A stretch of 64,000 bases of DNA from NCBI RefSeq assembly GCF_014649395.1, contig NZ_BMSY01000008.1:1-64000 (forward strand), written 5' to 3'. Below, in pieces: positions 24,832-33,001 of this stretch. A model generated the notes under the pieces. That model did no database searches. It saw only the letters and a list, made by a program, of their open reading frames with translations, and was not told the origin of the DNA. The DNA comes from Streptomyces aureoverticillatus (lineage in GTDB: Bacteria > Actinomycetota > Actinomycetes > Streptomycetales > Streptomycetaceae). The translations under genes were made by a program, and so were the position numbers. Position 1 is the stretch's first letter, and every line of letters begins with the position of its first letter.

Positions 24832-26109
24832 TCACGTCCGTTTCTTTCCGTACATCAGGCGCCGCAGCAGCGTCTCCGCGGGCCCGCGCCGCCCCCGCAG
24901 CTCCAGGGCGTACGCGCCCGCGACCGTCACCAGCCACACCCCCACCGCAACGAGCACCATGCTCGCGCTGGTCAGGTGCTCGCCGAGGCCCAGGCCCCAG
25001 GCCGCGAGGAGCGGCGCGAAGAGCAGGGAGTGGGTGAGGTAGCAGGACAGGGACCGCTTGCCGACCGCAGAGACGGCCGTGACCGCCTTCGCGCCCCTGC
25101 GGTCCGGCCGCCGCGTCCACCAGTGCGCGAACAGCGCGACCAGGGCGACGTATCCGAGGCCGGCGGCGTTGCCCGTGATGTCGCGCAGGAAGGTGAGCGC
25201 GCCCGTCTCGCTCTGCGCGTCGGCGGGTACGTCGATCGCGCCGGCGTGGGCGAGGGCCGAGGGCAGCGCGCCGAGCCAGCCGACCGCGATTCCGGCGACG
25301 GCGGTGCGGCGCAGCAACTTCAGGTGCCGCCCCGGCTCCTCCAGGACGCGCCGCCGGGCCGCCCAGAACCCCAGCAGGAAGATGACGCAGCCGCCGGAGA
25401 CCAGCGTCAGCGGCGCGAAGCCCATCAGGAACAGGCTGGTGCCCATGCGGGTGCCCGCCGCCGCGAGCCAGCTCTCCTCGCCCGCCCCGAACGCCTCGCC
25501 GCTCGGGTCGGCGCCCGCGTCCCCCAGCGAGCCCAACTCGCCCTGGAGCGCGGCTGTGACGACGGGCTGCGCCGTGGTCGCGACGAGCAGCGTCGCCGCG
25601 ATCGCGATCCACCACTTCAGCGCGCGGTCGCCGCGCCGCAGGAACAGCCAGCCCAGGGCCAGGCTCATCAGCCCGTAGTAGGCGATGATGTCGCCCGCCA
25701 TCAGCAGGCACGCGTGCGCGAAGCCGATGACGACCATCCACAGGCTGCGCCTGCGCAGCAGCGCGACCGTCTTCCGCTCGGAGGTGCCGGTCGCCGTCTG
25801 GCGGAGATAGAGCTGCGTCATCCCGTAGCCGAAGAGGAACGCGAACAGCGGGTAGATGCGCAGGTCCAGGCCCACGATCATGGCGAACTGGACCGTGTGG
25901 TCCAGCCACGACCCGTTCACCGGCTGCCAGCCGGACGGGCCGTAGTCGGAGTTCCACAGGTGGAACGCCGTGTTGGACATCGCGATGAACAGGAGCATGA
26001 GCCCACGCCCCAGATCCGGCGCGAGGGCGCGCTCGGCGGCGCGGATTCCGGTGGGGCGCGGGGCCGCTTCGGGGGGTGTGTCGTGTGTTGTGCCGGTGTC
26101 GACCGTCAT
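24832..26109 (-). CDS. DUF418 membrane protein (YeiB-like)
   Basis: 425-residue polytopic membrane protein with about ten helices. Features: RGLMLLFIAMSNTAFHLW near the N-terminus, a YPLFAFLFGYGMTQLYLRQ block, RRRSLWMVVIGFAHACLLMAGDIIAYYGLMSLALGW, and VSAVGKRSLSCYLTHSLLFAPLLAAWGLGLG in the C-terminal DUF418 part. The family is predicted to be transporter-like or acyltransferase-related; no activity is proven. It lies between two FG-GAP genes but on its own promoter. Confidence 0.82.
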   Translation of the reverse strand: MTVDTGTTHDTPPEAAPRPTGIRAAERALAPDLGRGLMLLFIAMSNTAFHLWNSDYGPSGWQPVNGSWLDHTVQFAMIVGLDLRIYPLFAFLFGYGMTQLYLRQTATGTSERKTVALLRRRSLWMVVIGFAHACLLMAGDIIAYYGLMSLALGWLFLRRGDRALKWWIAIAATLLVATTAQPVVTAALQGELGSLGDAGADPSGEAFGAGEESWLAAAGTRMGTSLFLMGFAPLTLVSGGCVIFLLGFWAARRRVLEEPGRHLKLLRRTAVAGIAVGWLGALPSALAHAGAIDVPADAQSETGALTFLRDITGNAAGLGYVALVALFAHWWTRRPDRRGAKAVTAVSAVGKRSLSCYLTHSLLFAPLLAAWGLGLGEHLTSASMVLVAVGVWLVTVAGAYALELRGRRGPAETLLRRLMYGKKRT

Positions 26110-26157
26110 GCGAACGACGCTATGGAGGCCGCCCGGGGGCGGGGATCCGCCTTGAGG

Positions 26158-26430
26158 CTATGGGCGGGTGCCCAAAGGCGAGAGCCGGGCGAGGAAGGCG
26201 GTCCAGGTGGCCGGGGTGACCTGGAGGATCGGACCGGCTGGGTTCTTCGAGTCGCGGATGTGGATGGTTGCGGGGGCGGCCCCGGTTGCGGGGCAGGGGG
26301 CTATCTCAAGGCATTCGCCGCCTTGGTCGCCGCTGTGGGAGGACTTGGTCCAGGAGTGGGCCACCTCCAGGCATTCGCTGCCTTGGCTGCCGCTGTAGCT
26401 GCTCTTGAACCAGTGCAGGCCTGTGCTCAT
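26158..26430 (-). CDS. DUF397 protein with an internal duplication
   Basis: 90-residue DUF397 protein. The family is normally about 60-70 residues with one W-x-K-S-S-x-S-G..G..C-x-E-V-A block followed by IRDSKNPAGPIL and a W-x-A-F end. Here the block is present twice in tandem, WFKSSYSGSQGSECLEVA and WTKSSHSGDQGGECLEIA, 20 residues apart. DUF397 proteins are encoded next to WhiJ-like XRE regulators in Streptomyces and may antagonise them. The ATG overlaps the stop of that regulator gene by 4 bp (ATGA). Confidence 0.88.
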   Translation of the reverse strand: MSTGLHWFKSSYSGSQGSECLEVAHSWTKSSHSGDQGGECLEIAPCPATGAAPATIHIRDSKNPAGPILQVTPATWTAFLARLSPLGTRP

Positions 26431-27239
26431 AGTTCGCGTGCCACCTTGTCGATCCGCTTCGCCGACTCTTCCGGGCTGAGAGCTTGAGCTCGCAGGATGC
26501 CATATCGCGCGAACATGTGTCCTAGGTCGGGTTGTTCGCTGATGAAGTAGCCGCCGCTCAGTCCGTCGACGTACGCGAGTTGGTTGCGCTCGGCAGTGTC
26601 CAGCAGGATCATCGGCCCGTCCAGACCGGCGTGCACCTTTTGGTTATGGGGCATCACCTGGATCTCGACATTACGCCTGCGGCCGACGTCGAGCAGATTC
26701 TCCAACTGCGCCTTGAGGGCCTCACGGCCGCCGAGCGGTCGAGTGAGTGTGCTCTCTTCCAGTACGAAGCCGACGACCGGCGCGGGCTTGCGCCGCAGGA
26801 CATGCTGACGCTCCAGCCGAGCCGCTACCCGAGCCTCGATCTCATCGTCCTCCCACGGAGGGCAGTGGGAGCTGAAGATTGCCCGCGCATACGCCTCTGT
26901 CTGGAGCAGACCCGAGATCACGTGGTTCGCATACATGTAGATGCCGACTGCCTTCGCCTCCTCGTCGGCGTACTCCTCGAACCACGAGGGGAAACGGCTG
27001 GCCCGCAAGTTCATGCCCGCCGCCAGAAGTGCACCCTGTGCACCCAGCACATCATCGGCGATTTCTACGAACTGGCCCTTGGGCGGCCGCTCGCCCCGCT
27101 CCACCATCGCTACTTGGGACTTGGAGTACTTGACGTACGCCCCAAGTCCCTCCTGCGTCATCCCGGCCCGCTCGCGGAAGAACCGCAGCAACGCGCCGAA
27201 CATCTTGAGGTTCCCGGAACCTCGCTCACCGGAGTGCAC
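26427..27239 (-). CDS. WhiJ-like XRE regulator (HTH plus DUF5753)
   Basis: 270-residue DNA-binding protein. N-terminal helix-turn-helix in GALLRFFRERAGMTQEGLGAYVKYSKSQVAMVERGERPPKGQFVEIAD (about residues 15-60), followed by the DUF5753 sensor-like domain (FEEYADEEAKAVGIYMYANHVISGLLQTEAYARAI, then VGFVLEESTLTRPLGGREALKAQL and LDGPMILLDTAERNQLAYVDG). WhiJ/AbaA-type loci pair this protein with DUF397 and influence development and antibiotic production. GTG 27239 is chosen for its aggagg 5 nt upstream; ATG 27269 is an in-frame alternative. Confidence 0.88.
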   Translation of the reverse strand: MHSGERGSGNLKMFGALLRFFRERAGMTQEGLGAYVKYSKSQVAMVERGERPPKGQFVEIADDVLGAQGALLAAGMNLRASRFPSWFEEYADEEAKAVGIYMYANHVISGLLQTEAYARAIFSSHCPPWEDDEIEARVAARLERQHVLRRKPAPVVGFVLEESTLTRPLGGREALKAQLENLLDVGRRRNVEIQVMPHNQKVHAGLDGPMILLDTAERNQLAYVDGLSGGYFISEQPDLGHMFARYGILRAQALSPEESAKRIDKVAREL

Positions 27240-27301
27240 AGCGACCTCCTCAGGTGCACAACAGGGCACAGCCCCTACCAGCCCCTGGTCACAGTATGTG
27301 A

Positions 27302-27745
27302 GTGTCCGTAACCATGTGTTGCATGAACCTGGAAACTCCCCCCACCCCCCTCGCTCACCCCTGGATCCCGGCCACCGGCCACGCCCTGCGGCACACGGGC
27401 ATCCACTTCGACGCGATCCGCGTCCCCGGCGCCCTCGGCGACCAAGTCGCGTACGAACTCATCCAGTTCGCGGACTTCGAGGCGGGCCCGATCGTCCGCG
27501 AGGTCACGGGCGGCCGGAACATGTACTTCCTGCTCAGGCCGGGCACCGCCGCGCTGCACGTGTGGCGGGGCGGCGCGCGGGCGCTGGGCCGCGACGGCAG
27601 GGGCGTGGCGTTCGTCGGCGTACCGGCCCTGGAGGGCAACACGTGGCCGCTGGACTGGCGGTCACTGCCGACGCGGGAAGTCCCGTTCGTGGAGGGGGAG
27701 TTGCTGCGGCAGATGGTGGAGCGGGTGTTGACCGCGGTGCGGTGA
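27302..27745 (+). CDS. Conserved hypothetical protein divergent from the XRE gene
   Basis: About 141-147 residues; starts at GTG 27302, ATG 27314 or ATG 27323 cannot be separated, since none has a clear RBS. I do not recognise the family. The sequence (HPWIPATGHALRHTGIHFDAIRVPGALGDQVAYELIQ, then GGRNMYFLLRPGTAALHVWRGGARAL and GVPALEGNTWPLDWRSLPT) is soluble and has normal codon bias. It is divergent from the whiJ-like gene and shares the 62-bp intergenic region, so it may be part of that regulatory locus. Confidence 0.65.
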   Translation: MSVTMCCMNLETPPTPLAHPWIPATGHALRHTGIHFDAIRVPGALGDQVAYELIQFADFEAGPIVREVTGGRNMYFLLRPGTAALHVWRGGARALGRDGRGVAFVGVPALEGNTWPLDWRSLPTREVPFVEGELLRQMVERVLTAVR

Positions 27746-27917
27746 CCGAGCGGTTCAGTTCGACGGCGAAGGCGTGGACGTCCGCTTCCGGCAGGAAGTG
27801 AACCCAGCGGAACGCGTCGGGCGGTATGCCGAGGAGCAGCTCCATGCTGCCGGGCTCCAGGCGCCGGACCGCTGGACCGGCCGTGGCGAGCACCCCCCCG
27901 CCCAGGGGGGCGCTCAC
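27746..27917 (-). pseudogene. Truncated remnant of a coding sequence
   Basis: From GTG 27917 the minus strand reads with strong third-position GC bias and protein-like sequence (VLATAGPAVRRLEPGSM, ELLLGIPPDAFRWVHFLPEA, DVHAFAVELNRSVTA), then decays into antisense of the 27302-27745 gene exactly where that gene ends. This looks like the N-terminal third of a gene whose 3' part was replaced or lost. No family assigned. Confidence 0.45.
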
Positions 27918-27936
27918 AACGGCGGGCAGGGTGGGG

Positions 27937-29358
27937 CTACTTCGCGAAGTACTCCCCGAAGTGGGCGGAGCCGTAGCCGCCGCCCAGGTTGAAGCTCTTG
28001 GCGTCCGTGCCGGTCACGCCGGAGGTGTCGGTCGGGAGCTGCCAGACGCGGCCGGCCCAGGTGTCCTCGCCGTTGCCGCCGACGTAGACCTCGGGCTTGC
28101 CGTTCTTGTCGGCGTCGAGGACGGTGACGGCCTCGCCGAAGTGGTCCTTCGCCTCGGAGGTGCTGGGGACGCCCTTGGAGTTCTGCGTGAGGACCTTGGC
28201 ACCGGTGGTGGTGACACCGGTCCTGCTGCCGCGCAGGAGGGTGATCGCCCCGGACCCGGCGGTCTCGGGCGCGGCGGCGGACTCCCAGGACGCGCCGACC
28301 ACGATGTCCGCGTAGCCGTCCCGGTCCACGTCGCCGACGGCGACGTCGTTGCCCCAGCGGTCGCCCTTCTCGTCGACCCCGGGGACGCCCGGGCTGTTCT
28401 GGTCGTAGACGCGGGCGGGCAGCGTCTTGCTCACGCCGTCCGGGCCGCCGTAGGTGACGCTGATCGCGCCGCTGCTGTTGGCGTCGTACTCCTGCGGGGT
28501 GCCGACGAAGTCCTGGTAGCCGTCGCCGTTGAGGTCGCCGAAGGAACCCTCGTGCCGGGAGTCGATCCTTCCGCCGGGGACCAGGCCGGTGCGGGTGCCC
28601 TTGAGGACGCGGGCCTGGAAGCCGTCGGAGGGGGTCCGGCCGGTGCCCATGGCCACGACGTCGTCGATGCCGTCGCCGGTCATGTCCCCGATCTCCGCGC
28701 CGCTGACGGCCGTCCCGTCCTTGGCCTCGGTGTCCCGGAACCCGGTGGAGGCGGGCTTGCCGGTGGTGCGGTCGAAGGGGCCGTACAGCATGCCGAGGCC
28801 CCACGTGGAGTCGCCGGGGCCCGGGCCGACCTGCGCGGCGCCGACGATGTCCGCCCTGCCGTCGCCGTTGACGTCGCCGATGCCGTGCCAGGCCGAGCGG
28901 AAGGCGGGGGACTGCTCGGTGCCCGCACCGGTGGGGATCTGGGTGCCCCCGGAGATGCCGTCCTTGCCGCCCCACAGCACCAGCATGTCGTTGCCGCTGA
29001 TCAGCAGGTCGTCGTAGCCGTCGCCGTCGAGGTCGCCGTGGCTCGCCTGGTATCCCCAGCCGTAGTCGGAGGCCGTGGGCTCGCCCGGGACACCGGGGGT
29101 GGCCCGGCTGATCAACTGCTGCTTGTCGTGGCGGAGACCGGTCGGGGAGCCGTAGACGATGGAGACGAGTCCGGCCCGCTTGAGGCCGTTGACCTTGGCG
29201 CTGGGCGCTCCGACCGCCAGGTCCGCGTAGCCGTCGCCGTTGAAGTCGGCGGCCGCCTTCGTGAGGGCGGGGGCGGCGGGCGCGGCCTGGGCCGGGGCGG
29301 TGGCGCTCAGCAGCGCCGCGGCGCAGGCGGCAGCAGTGACGTACGTGGTTCTTCGCAA
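27937..29358 (-). CDS. Secreted FG-GAP (integrin-alpha-like) repeat protein, paralogue
   Basis: 473-residue exported protein, signal peptide MRRTTYVTAAACAAALLSATAPAQA. About seven FG-GAP blades with calcium loops: DFNGDGYADLAVG, DLDGDGYDDLLIS, DVNGDGRADIVGA, DMTGDGIDDVVAM, DLNGDGYQDFVGT, DVDRDGYADIVVG, DADKNGKPEVYVGG. It parallels 23239-24714 blade by blade, with the same inter-blade phrases (TPGVPGEPTASD, GVPSTSEAKDHFGEAV). Extracellular; ligand unknown. Three FG-GAP genes within 8.3 kb suggest local amplification. Confidence 0.85.
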   Translation of the reverse strand: MRRTTYVTAAACAAALLSATAPAQAAPAAPALTKAAADFNGDGYADLAVGAPSAKVNGLKRAGLVSIVYGSPTGLRHDKQQLISRATPGVPGEPTASDYGWGYQASHGDLDGDGYDDLLISGNDMLVLWGGKDGISGGTQIPTGAGTEQSPAFRSAWHGIGDVNGDGRADIVGAAQVGPGPGDSTWGLGMLYGPFDRTTGKPASTGFRDTEAKDGTAVSGAEIGDMTGDGIDDVVAMGTGRTPSDGFQARVLKGTRTGLVPGGRIDSRHEGSFGDLNGDGYQDFVGTPQEYDANSSGAISVTYGGPDGVSKTLPARVYDQNSPGVPGVDEKGDRWGNDVAVGDVDRDGYADIVVGASWESAAAPETAGSGAITLLRGSRTGVTTTGAKVLTQNSKGVPSTSEAKDHFGEAVTVLDADKNGKPEVYVGGNGEDTWAGRVWQLPTDTSGVTGTDAKSFNLGGGYGSAHFGEYFAK

Positions 29359-29466
29359 GAGAGGGACCCCCGAGAAGTGTGTGGTGCCGGGCCGGATGTC
29401 GGCTTCCGGCCCGATCCTGGTGCTGGAGTTGACCAGCGGGGGAGCCCGATGGTTGGTGTGACGTGG

Positions 29467-30417
29467 TTAACGCGCGCCGCCCGCGCGCGCCCGGTAGCGG
29501 CCCGGCGTCGTGCCGAACTCCCTGCTGAACGCATGCGACAGGGCGTACGGCGAGCCGTAGCCCACGCGGCGGGCGATGGCGTCCAGCGGGGCCCCGCCCT
29601 CGCGCAGCAGCGCCGCCGCCCGCGTGACGCGCCACCAGCTCAGGTACGCCATCGGCGGGCGGCCCACCAGCGGTGTGAACCTGCGCGCCAGGGTCGCCCG
29701 CGAGACGCCCGCGCGGGCCGCGAGGGTGTCGTTCGTCCAGGGGTGCGCCGGATCCGAGTGCAGCAGCCGCAGCGCCGTCGCCACCGCCGGGTCGCCCAGG
29801 GCGCACGGCCAGCCGGGCGCCCCCGCCTCCGCGCGGTCCGCCAGCCACGCCCGGATCGAGTAGACCAGGAGCAGGTCCAGAAGGCCCGGTACGGCGATGT
29901 CGCCTCCCGGGCGGCCGTCCGCCTCCCCCTGTGTCTCGTGCGCCAACAGGCCGAGCGCCGCGTGCAGTTCGGGGTGACGGTCCGGGCGCGCCGGCAGGTG
30001 CACGACGTCCGGCAGCTCGGCCAGGAGCGGGTGCGCCTGCGCGCGGTCGAGGCGGTACTTGCCGCACATGACCTCGACGTCGGCACCGGCCTGAACACCG
30101 TCGTCGAAGGCGGCCGGACGCGTCGCCAGCCACGGCTCGAAGTCCACCGCCCGCTCCACCGCCAGGGCCCCCTCCGCCCCCGCGTCCGCCAGCAGATGCG
30201 CCGAGCCGTGCGGCAGCAGCGCCACGTCCCCCGGCCCCAGCGGGATCCGGCGGCGGCCCTCGTCGAGGAGAAGCTGGCAGCTGCCCGCCAGGACCACGTG
30301 GAAGCCCGCCCCCTCGTACGCGGGCAGCCTCGTGGCCCAACTCCCCGACGCCCTTGTCCGGTTCGCCGAGGGGCTGCCCACGCGTACGGCGGAGATCGCG
30401 TCGCTCACCACGTCCAT
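29467..30417 (-). CDS. AraC-family regulator with N-terminal cupin
   Basis: 316 residues. The N-terminal half is a cupin ligand domain (FHVVLAGSCQLLLDEGRRRIPLGPGDVALLPHGSAHLLAD). The C-terminal half has the two AraC helix-turn-helix motifs (WTNDTLAARAGVSRATLARRFTPLVGRPPMAYLSWWRVTRAAALL and APLDAIARRVGYGSPYALSHAFSREFGTTPGRYR). The ligand is unknown. It is divergent from an MBL hydrolase gene, which is its likely target. Confidence 0.88.
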   Translation of the reverse strand: MDVVSDAISAVRVGSPSANRTRASGSWATRLPAYEGAGFHVVLAGSCQLLLDEGRRRIPLGPGDVALLPHGSAHLLADAGAEGALAVERAVDFEPWLATRPAAFDDGVQAGADVEVMCGKYRLDRAQAHPLLAELPDVVHLPARPDRHPELHAALGLLAHETQGEADGRPGGDIAVPGLLDLLLVYSIRAWLADRAEAGAPGWPCALGDPAVATALRLLHSDPAHPWTNDTLAARAGVSRATLARRFTPLVGRPPMAYLSWWRVTRAAALLREGGAPLDAIARRVGYGSPYALSHAFSREFGTTPGRYRARAGGAR

Positions 30418-30463
30418 GCGGGGAGCGTACGGGACGGTGAGACGCTCGCGTATCCAGGTGAGG

Positions 30464-30479
30464 CTTCAGCGCATTGAAG
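30464..30479. promoter_or_regulatory. Inverted repeat between araC and MBL genes
   Basis: cttca and tgaag flank 6 nt (cttcagcgcattgaag) and overlap a second palindrome (agcgc-attga-agcgct). Located in the 126-bp divergent region; a candidate operator for the AraC-type regulator. Confidence 0.35.
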
Positions 30480-30543
30480 CGCTCAACTCCGCTGCCTACC
30501 GTGAGGCGCAGTCATCGGGAGAGTCATAGGGAAGGGGGACGCC

Positions 30544-31461
30544 GTGGAGCGGTTCGTGCTCGGGGACGTCGAGGTGCTGCGGGTCGAGGAGACGCGGGGG
30601 CGGTTCGGGCCGGGGCGGGTGCTCGTGCCGGACTGTCCGCCCGAGGTGTGGGACGCCAACGCGGGCTGGCTGGAGCCCGACTTCTGGGAGCGGGAGGCCG
30701 ACCAGGTCGTGGGCGTCGTACAGACCTGGGTGCTGCGCAGCGAGGGGCGGACGGTCCTCGTCGACACGGGGGTCGGCAACGGGCGGGAGCGGCCCGGCTC
30801 GCCGCACTTCCACGGCCTGGAGACGGACTACCTCGGCCGGCTCGCGGCCGTCGGCGTGCGCCCCGAGGACGTGGACGTCGTCGTCAACACCCATCTGCAC
30901 GGGGACCACGTGGGCTGGAACACCCGCGCGGAGGGCGACGACTGGGTGCCCACGTTCCCGAACGCCACCTACCTGATGCCCGCCGCCGACCACGCCCGCT
31001 TCTCGCCGGAGGGCGCCGCCGCGCTGCCCGCGCCGCGCGACGACGCCGAGCGCGCCCGCCGCGAGGACCACCGGAACATCTTCGCGGACAGCGTGGAGCC
31101 GGTGGTGCGGGCGGGGCAGGCCGTGCTGTGGGAGGACACGTACCGGATCGACGGCCACCTGACCCTCGAACCCGCCCCCGGCCACACCCCCGGCTCGTCC
31201 GTCCTGCGCCTGGCCTCCGGCACCGACCGGGCCGTCTTCGTGGGAGATCTGCTGCACACCCCCGTGCAGATCCTGGAGCCGGAGTGCAGCAGCTGTCTGT
31301 GCGAGGACCCGAAGGCCGCGGCGATCAGCCGGCGGCGGGTGCTCGAACGGGCCGCCGCCGAGCGGGAGTTGTTCGTGCCCGCGCACTTCGGCGGCGCGGG
31401 CGCGGCCGAGGTGCGGCGCGAGGGCGGCGGGTTCGCGGTGCGGCGGTGGGGGGCCGCATGA
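30544..31461 (+). CDS. MBL-fold metallo-hydrolase
   Basis: 305-residue hydrolase of the metallo-beta-lactamase fold. The metal-binding motif is H117-L-H-G-D-H122 (NTHLHGDHVGW), with later ligands in GHTPGSSVLRL (H), VFVGDLLH (D) and VPAHFGG (H), as in quorum-quenching lactonase and related enzymes. GTG 30544 has gaaggggga upstream. The substrate is unknown. The gene ends in a G-rich, short tandem region and a strong hairpin terminator. Confidence 0.87.
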   Translation: MERFVLGDVEVLRVEETRGRFGPGRVLVPDCPPEVWDANAGWLEPDFWEREADQVVGVVQTWVLRSEGRTVLVDTGVGNGRERPGSPHFHGLETDYLGRLAAVGVRPEDVDVVVNTHLHGDHVGWNTRAEGDDWVPTFPNATYLMPAADHARFSPEGAAALPAPRDDAERARREDHRNIFADSVEPVVRAGQAVLWEDTYRIDGHLTLEPAPGHTPGSSVLRLASGTDRAVFVGDLLHTPVQILEPECSSCLCEDPKAAAISRRRVLERAAAERELFVPAHFGGAGAAEVRREGGGFAVRRWGAA

Positions 31462-31489
31462 GGGGGGCATGAGTGGGGGGGGCATGAGT

Positions 31490-31518
31490 GGGGGGCCGCA
31501 TGAGTCATGCGGCCCCCC
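31490..31518. terminator. Hairpin terminator between convergent genes
   Basis: ggggggccgcatga and tcatgcggcccccc form a 14-bp perfect inverted repeat with a one-base centre, then ctactcctt. Preceded by short gcatgagtgggggg tandem repeats. It serves the MBL gene (plus) and the cyclophilin gene (minus). Confidence 0.75.
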
Positions 31519-31561
31519 CTACTCCTTGCAACCCTGCTCGGTCAGCCAGGGCTACGCACCC

Positions 31562-32059
31562 TCAGAGCTGGCCGGAGTCGGCGATGGTGATGGTGGCGGA
31601 GGTACGGCCGGACTGCGAGCCGTAGCTCTCGATCTTCCGTACGAGTTCCATGCTGCTCTCGTCGGCGACCTCGCCGAACACGACGTGCTTGCCGTCGAGC
31701 CACGACGTCACGATCGTGGTGATGAAGAACTGCGAGCCGTTGGTGTTCGGGCCGGCGTTGGCCATGGAGAGCTGGCCCGGCTTGGTGTGCTTGAGCGTGA
31801 AGTTCTCGTCGGCGAACTTCTCGCCGTAGATGCTCTTGCCGCCCGTGCCGTCACCGCGGGTGAAGTCGCCGCCCTGGAGCATGAAGTCCGGGATGACGCG
31901 GTGGAAGGACGAGCCCTTGTAGCCGAAGCCCTTCTCGCCGGTCGCCAGCGCGCGGAAGTTCTCCACGGTCTTGGGGGCGACGTCGTCGAACAGGTTCATG
32001 TTGATCCGGCCGGCGGGGGCGCCGTCGATGGTGATGTCGAAGTAAACCTTGATAGTCAT
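31562..32059 (-). CDS. Cyclophilin-type peptidyl-prolyl isomerase
   Basis: 165-residue single-domain cytosolic cyclophilin that accelerates proline isomerisation. Active-site signatures: SSFHRVIPDFMLQGGDF (catalytic Arg), MANAGPNTNGSQFFIT and WLDGKHVVFGEV (Trp, His). It is close to eukaryotic cyclophilin A in length and motifs and lacks a signal peptide. ATG 32059 has agga 8 nt upstream; ATG 32068 in frame is less well placed. Confidence 0.93.
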   Translation of the reverse strand: MTIKVYFDITIDGAPAGRINMNLFDDVAPKTVENFRALATGEKGFGYKGSSFHRVIPDFMLQGGDFTRGDGTGGKSIYGEKFADENFTLKHTKPGQLSMANAGPNTNGSQFFITTIVTSWLDGKHVVFGEVADESSMELVRKIESYGSQSGRTSATITIADSGQL

Positions 32060-32121
32060 GCCCGCCATCCTGGCATCCGCGCCCGCCGGAGCCGAGCCGG
32101 GTCACCCGCGTGCCTCGCCGC

Positions 32122-32207
32122 GCCCTCCCGGGCAGGGCTGCCCGCAAGCCCCGCCGAGCCCTCCCGGGCAGGGCCACCCGCAGGCTCCCGCCCTCCCGGC
32201 CAGGCCA
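32122..32207. repeat. Degenerate tandem repeat near the SGNH stop
   Basis: gccctcccgggcagggctgc recurs 36 bp later as gccctcccgggcagggccac, and a third, shorter copy (gccctcccggccagg) follows. It fills the gap between the SGNH hydrolase stop and the cyclophilin start. Each unit has an internal ccctcccggg/gcaggg palindrome and may form hairpins that end the SGNH transcript. Confidence 0.55.
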
Positions 32208-32211
32208 GGCC

Positions 32212-32889
32212 CTAGGGGCTCTCCGGCGGCCCGCCCAGGTCCCACGCCTCCCACATCGCCCCCGCGAACGCCGCCGCCAGCTTCCGCTCGCCGTGCTCGT
32301 TCGGATGCGTCCCGTCGTACGTGTCCAGATGGATGTCGTACGCGGACGGCGGCGAGGCCAGGAGCAGCGCGGATGCGGCCGTGTCCAGGTCGGCGACCGT
32401 CTTGGCCAGGAGTTCGTTGAAGCGGGTGACCTCGGCGGCGAAGTCGGGGTCGGCCTCGGCGCGGACGTTCGGGATGACGGGCAGCACGGCGAGGGCGACG
32501 CGCGGGTTGGCGCGGCGGGCCTCGGCGACGAAGCGGCGCACGTTGTCCGCGGTCTGCTCGGCGTTGGTGTAGAAGCCCAGGTCGATCAGGCCGAGGGAGA
32601 CGAGGACGACGTCCGCGCGGTGCGCCGTGACGGCGTCGCCGATCAGGGGGACCATGTGCTGCCAGCCCTCGCCCCAGCCCGCCAAGTGGCGGCGCGGGAA
32701 GTCGGGTTCGGCGTACTCGTACGACGTGGGGGCCTCGGTGGCCTTGTCGTACAGCGTCTCCCGGGGGCCGACGATCTTGAAGGGGGCGCCGTGGGTGGCG
32801 CACAGGTGGCGCCACATCCAGTAGCGCCAGGTGTGTTCCCCGGCACTTCCGATGGTCATCGAGTCGCCGACGAACATGAACCTGAGCAT
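32212..32889 (-). CDS. SGNH/GDSL-family hydrolase-like protein
   Basis: 225 residues. The GDS block is FVGDSMTIG (Ser10), and the C-terminal D-x-x-H pair is DGTHPNEHGERKLA (about Asp192, His195). The block III that normally reads G-x-N-D is G-L-I-D here (SLGLIDLGF), so the oxyanion-hole Asn is replaced by Ile. No signal peptide, so a cytosolic esterase or a weakened enzyme. Ends in the repeat at 32122-32207. Confidence 0.82.
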   Translation of the reverse strand: MLRFMFVGDSMTIGSAGEHTWRYWMWRHLCATHGAPFKIVGPRETLYDKATEAPTSYEYAEPDFPRRHLAGWGEGWQHMVPLIGDAVTAHRADVVLVSLGLIDLGFYTNAEQTADNVRRFVAEARRANPRVALAVLPVIPNVRAEADPDFAAEVTRFNELLAKTVADLDTAASALLLASPPSAYDIHLDTYDGTHPNEHGERKLAAAFAGAMWEAWDLGGPPESP

Positions 32890-33001
32890 CCGCTCATCAT
32901 CGCGCCACGGCGGGGGCTACGGCCGCCGTACCGCGTGTGAGGCTGAGCACGCCGCGCGGGCGCGGGACTGCCCGCGGCGCGCGGATGGCACGCTTGGGCC
33001 C

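Noticed and set aside
22594..26487. Plus-strand ORF of 1297 codons opposite the FG-GAP genes
   Set aside because: Low-complexity V/G/R-rich shadow of GC-rich minus-strand genes, without domains or plausible start.
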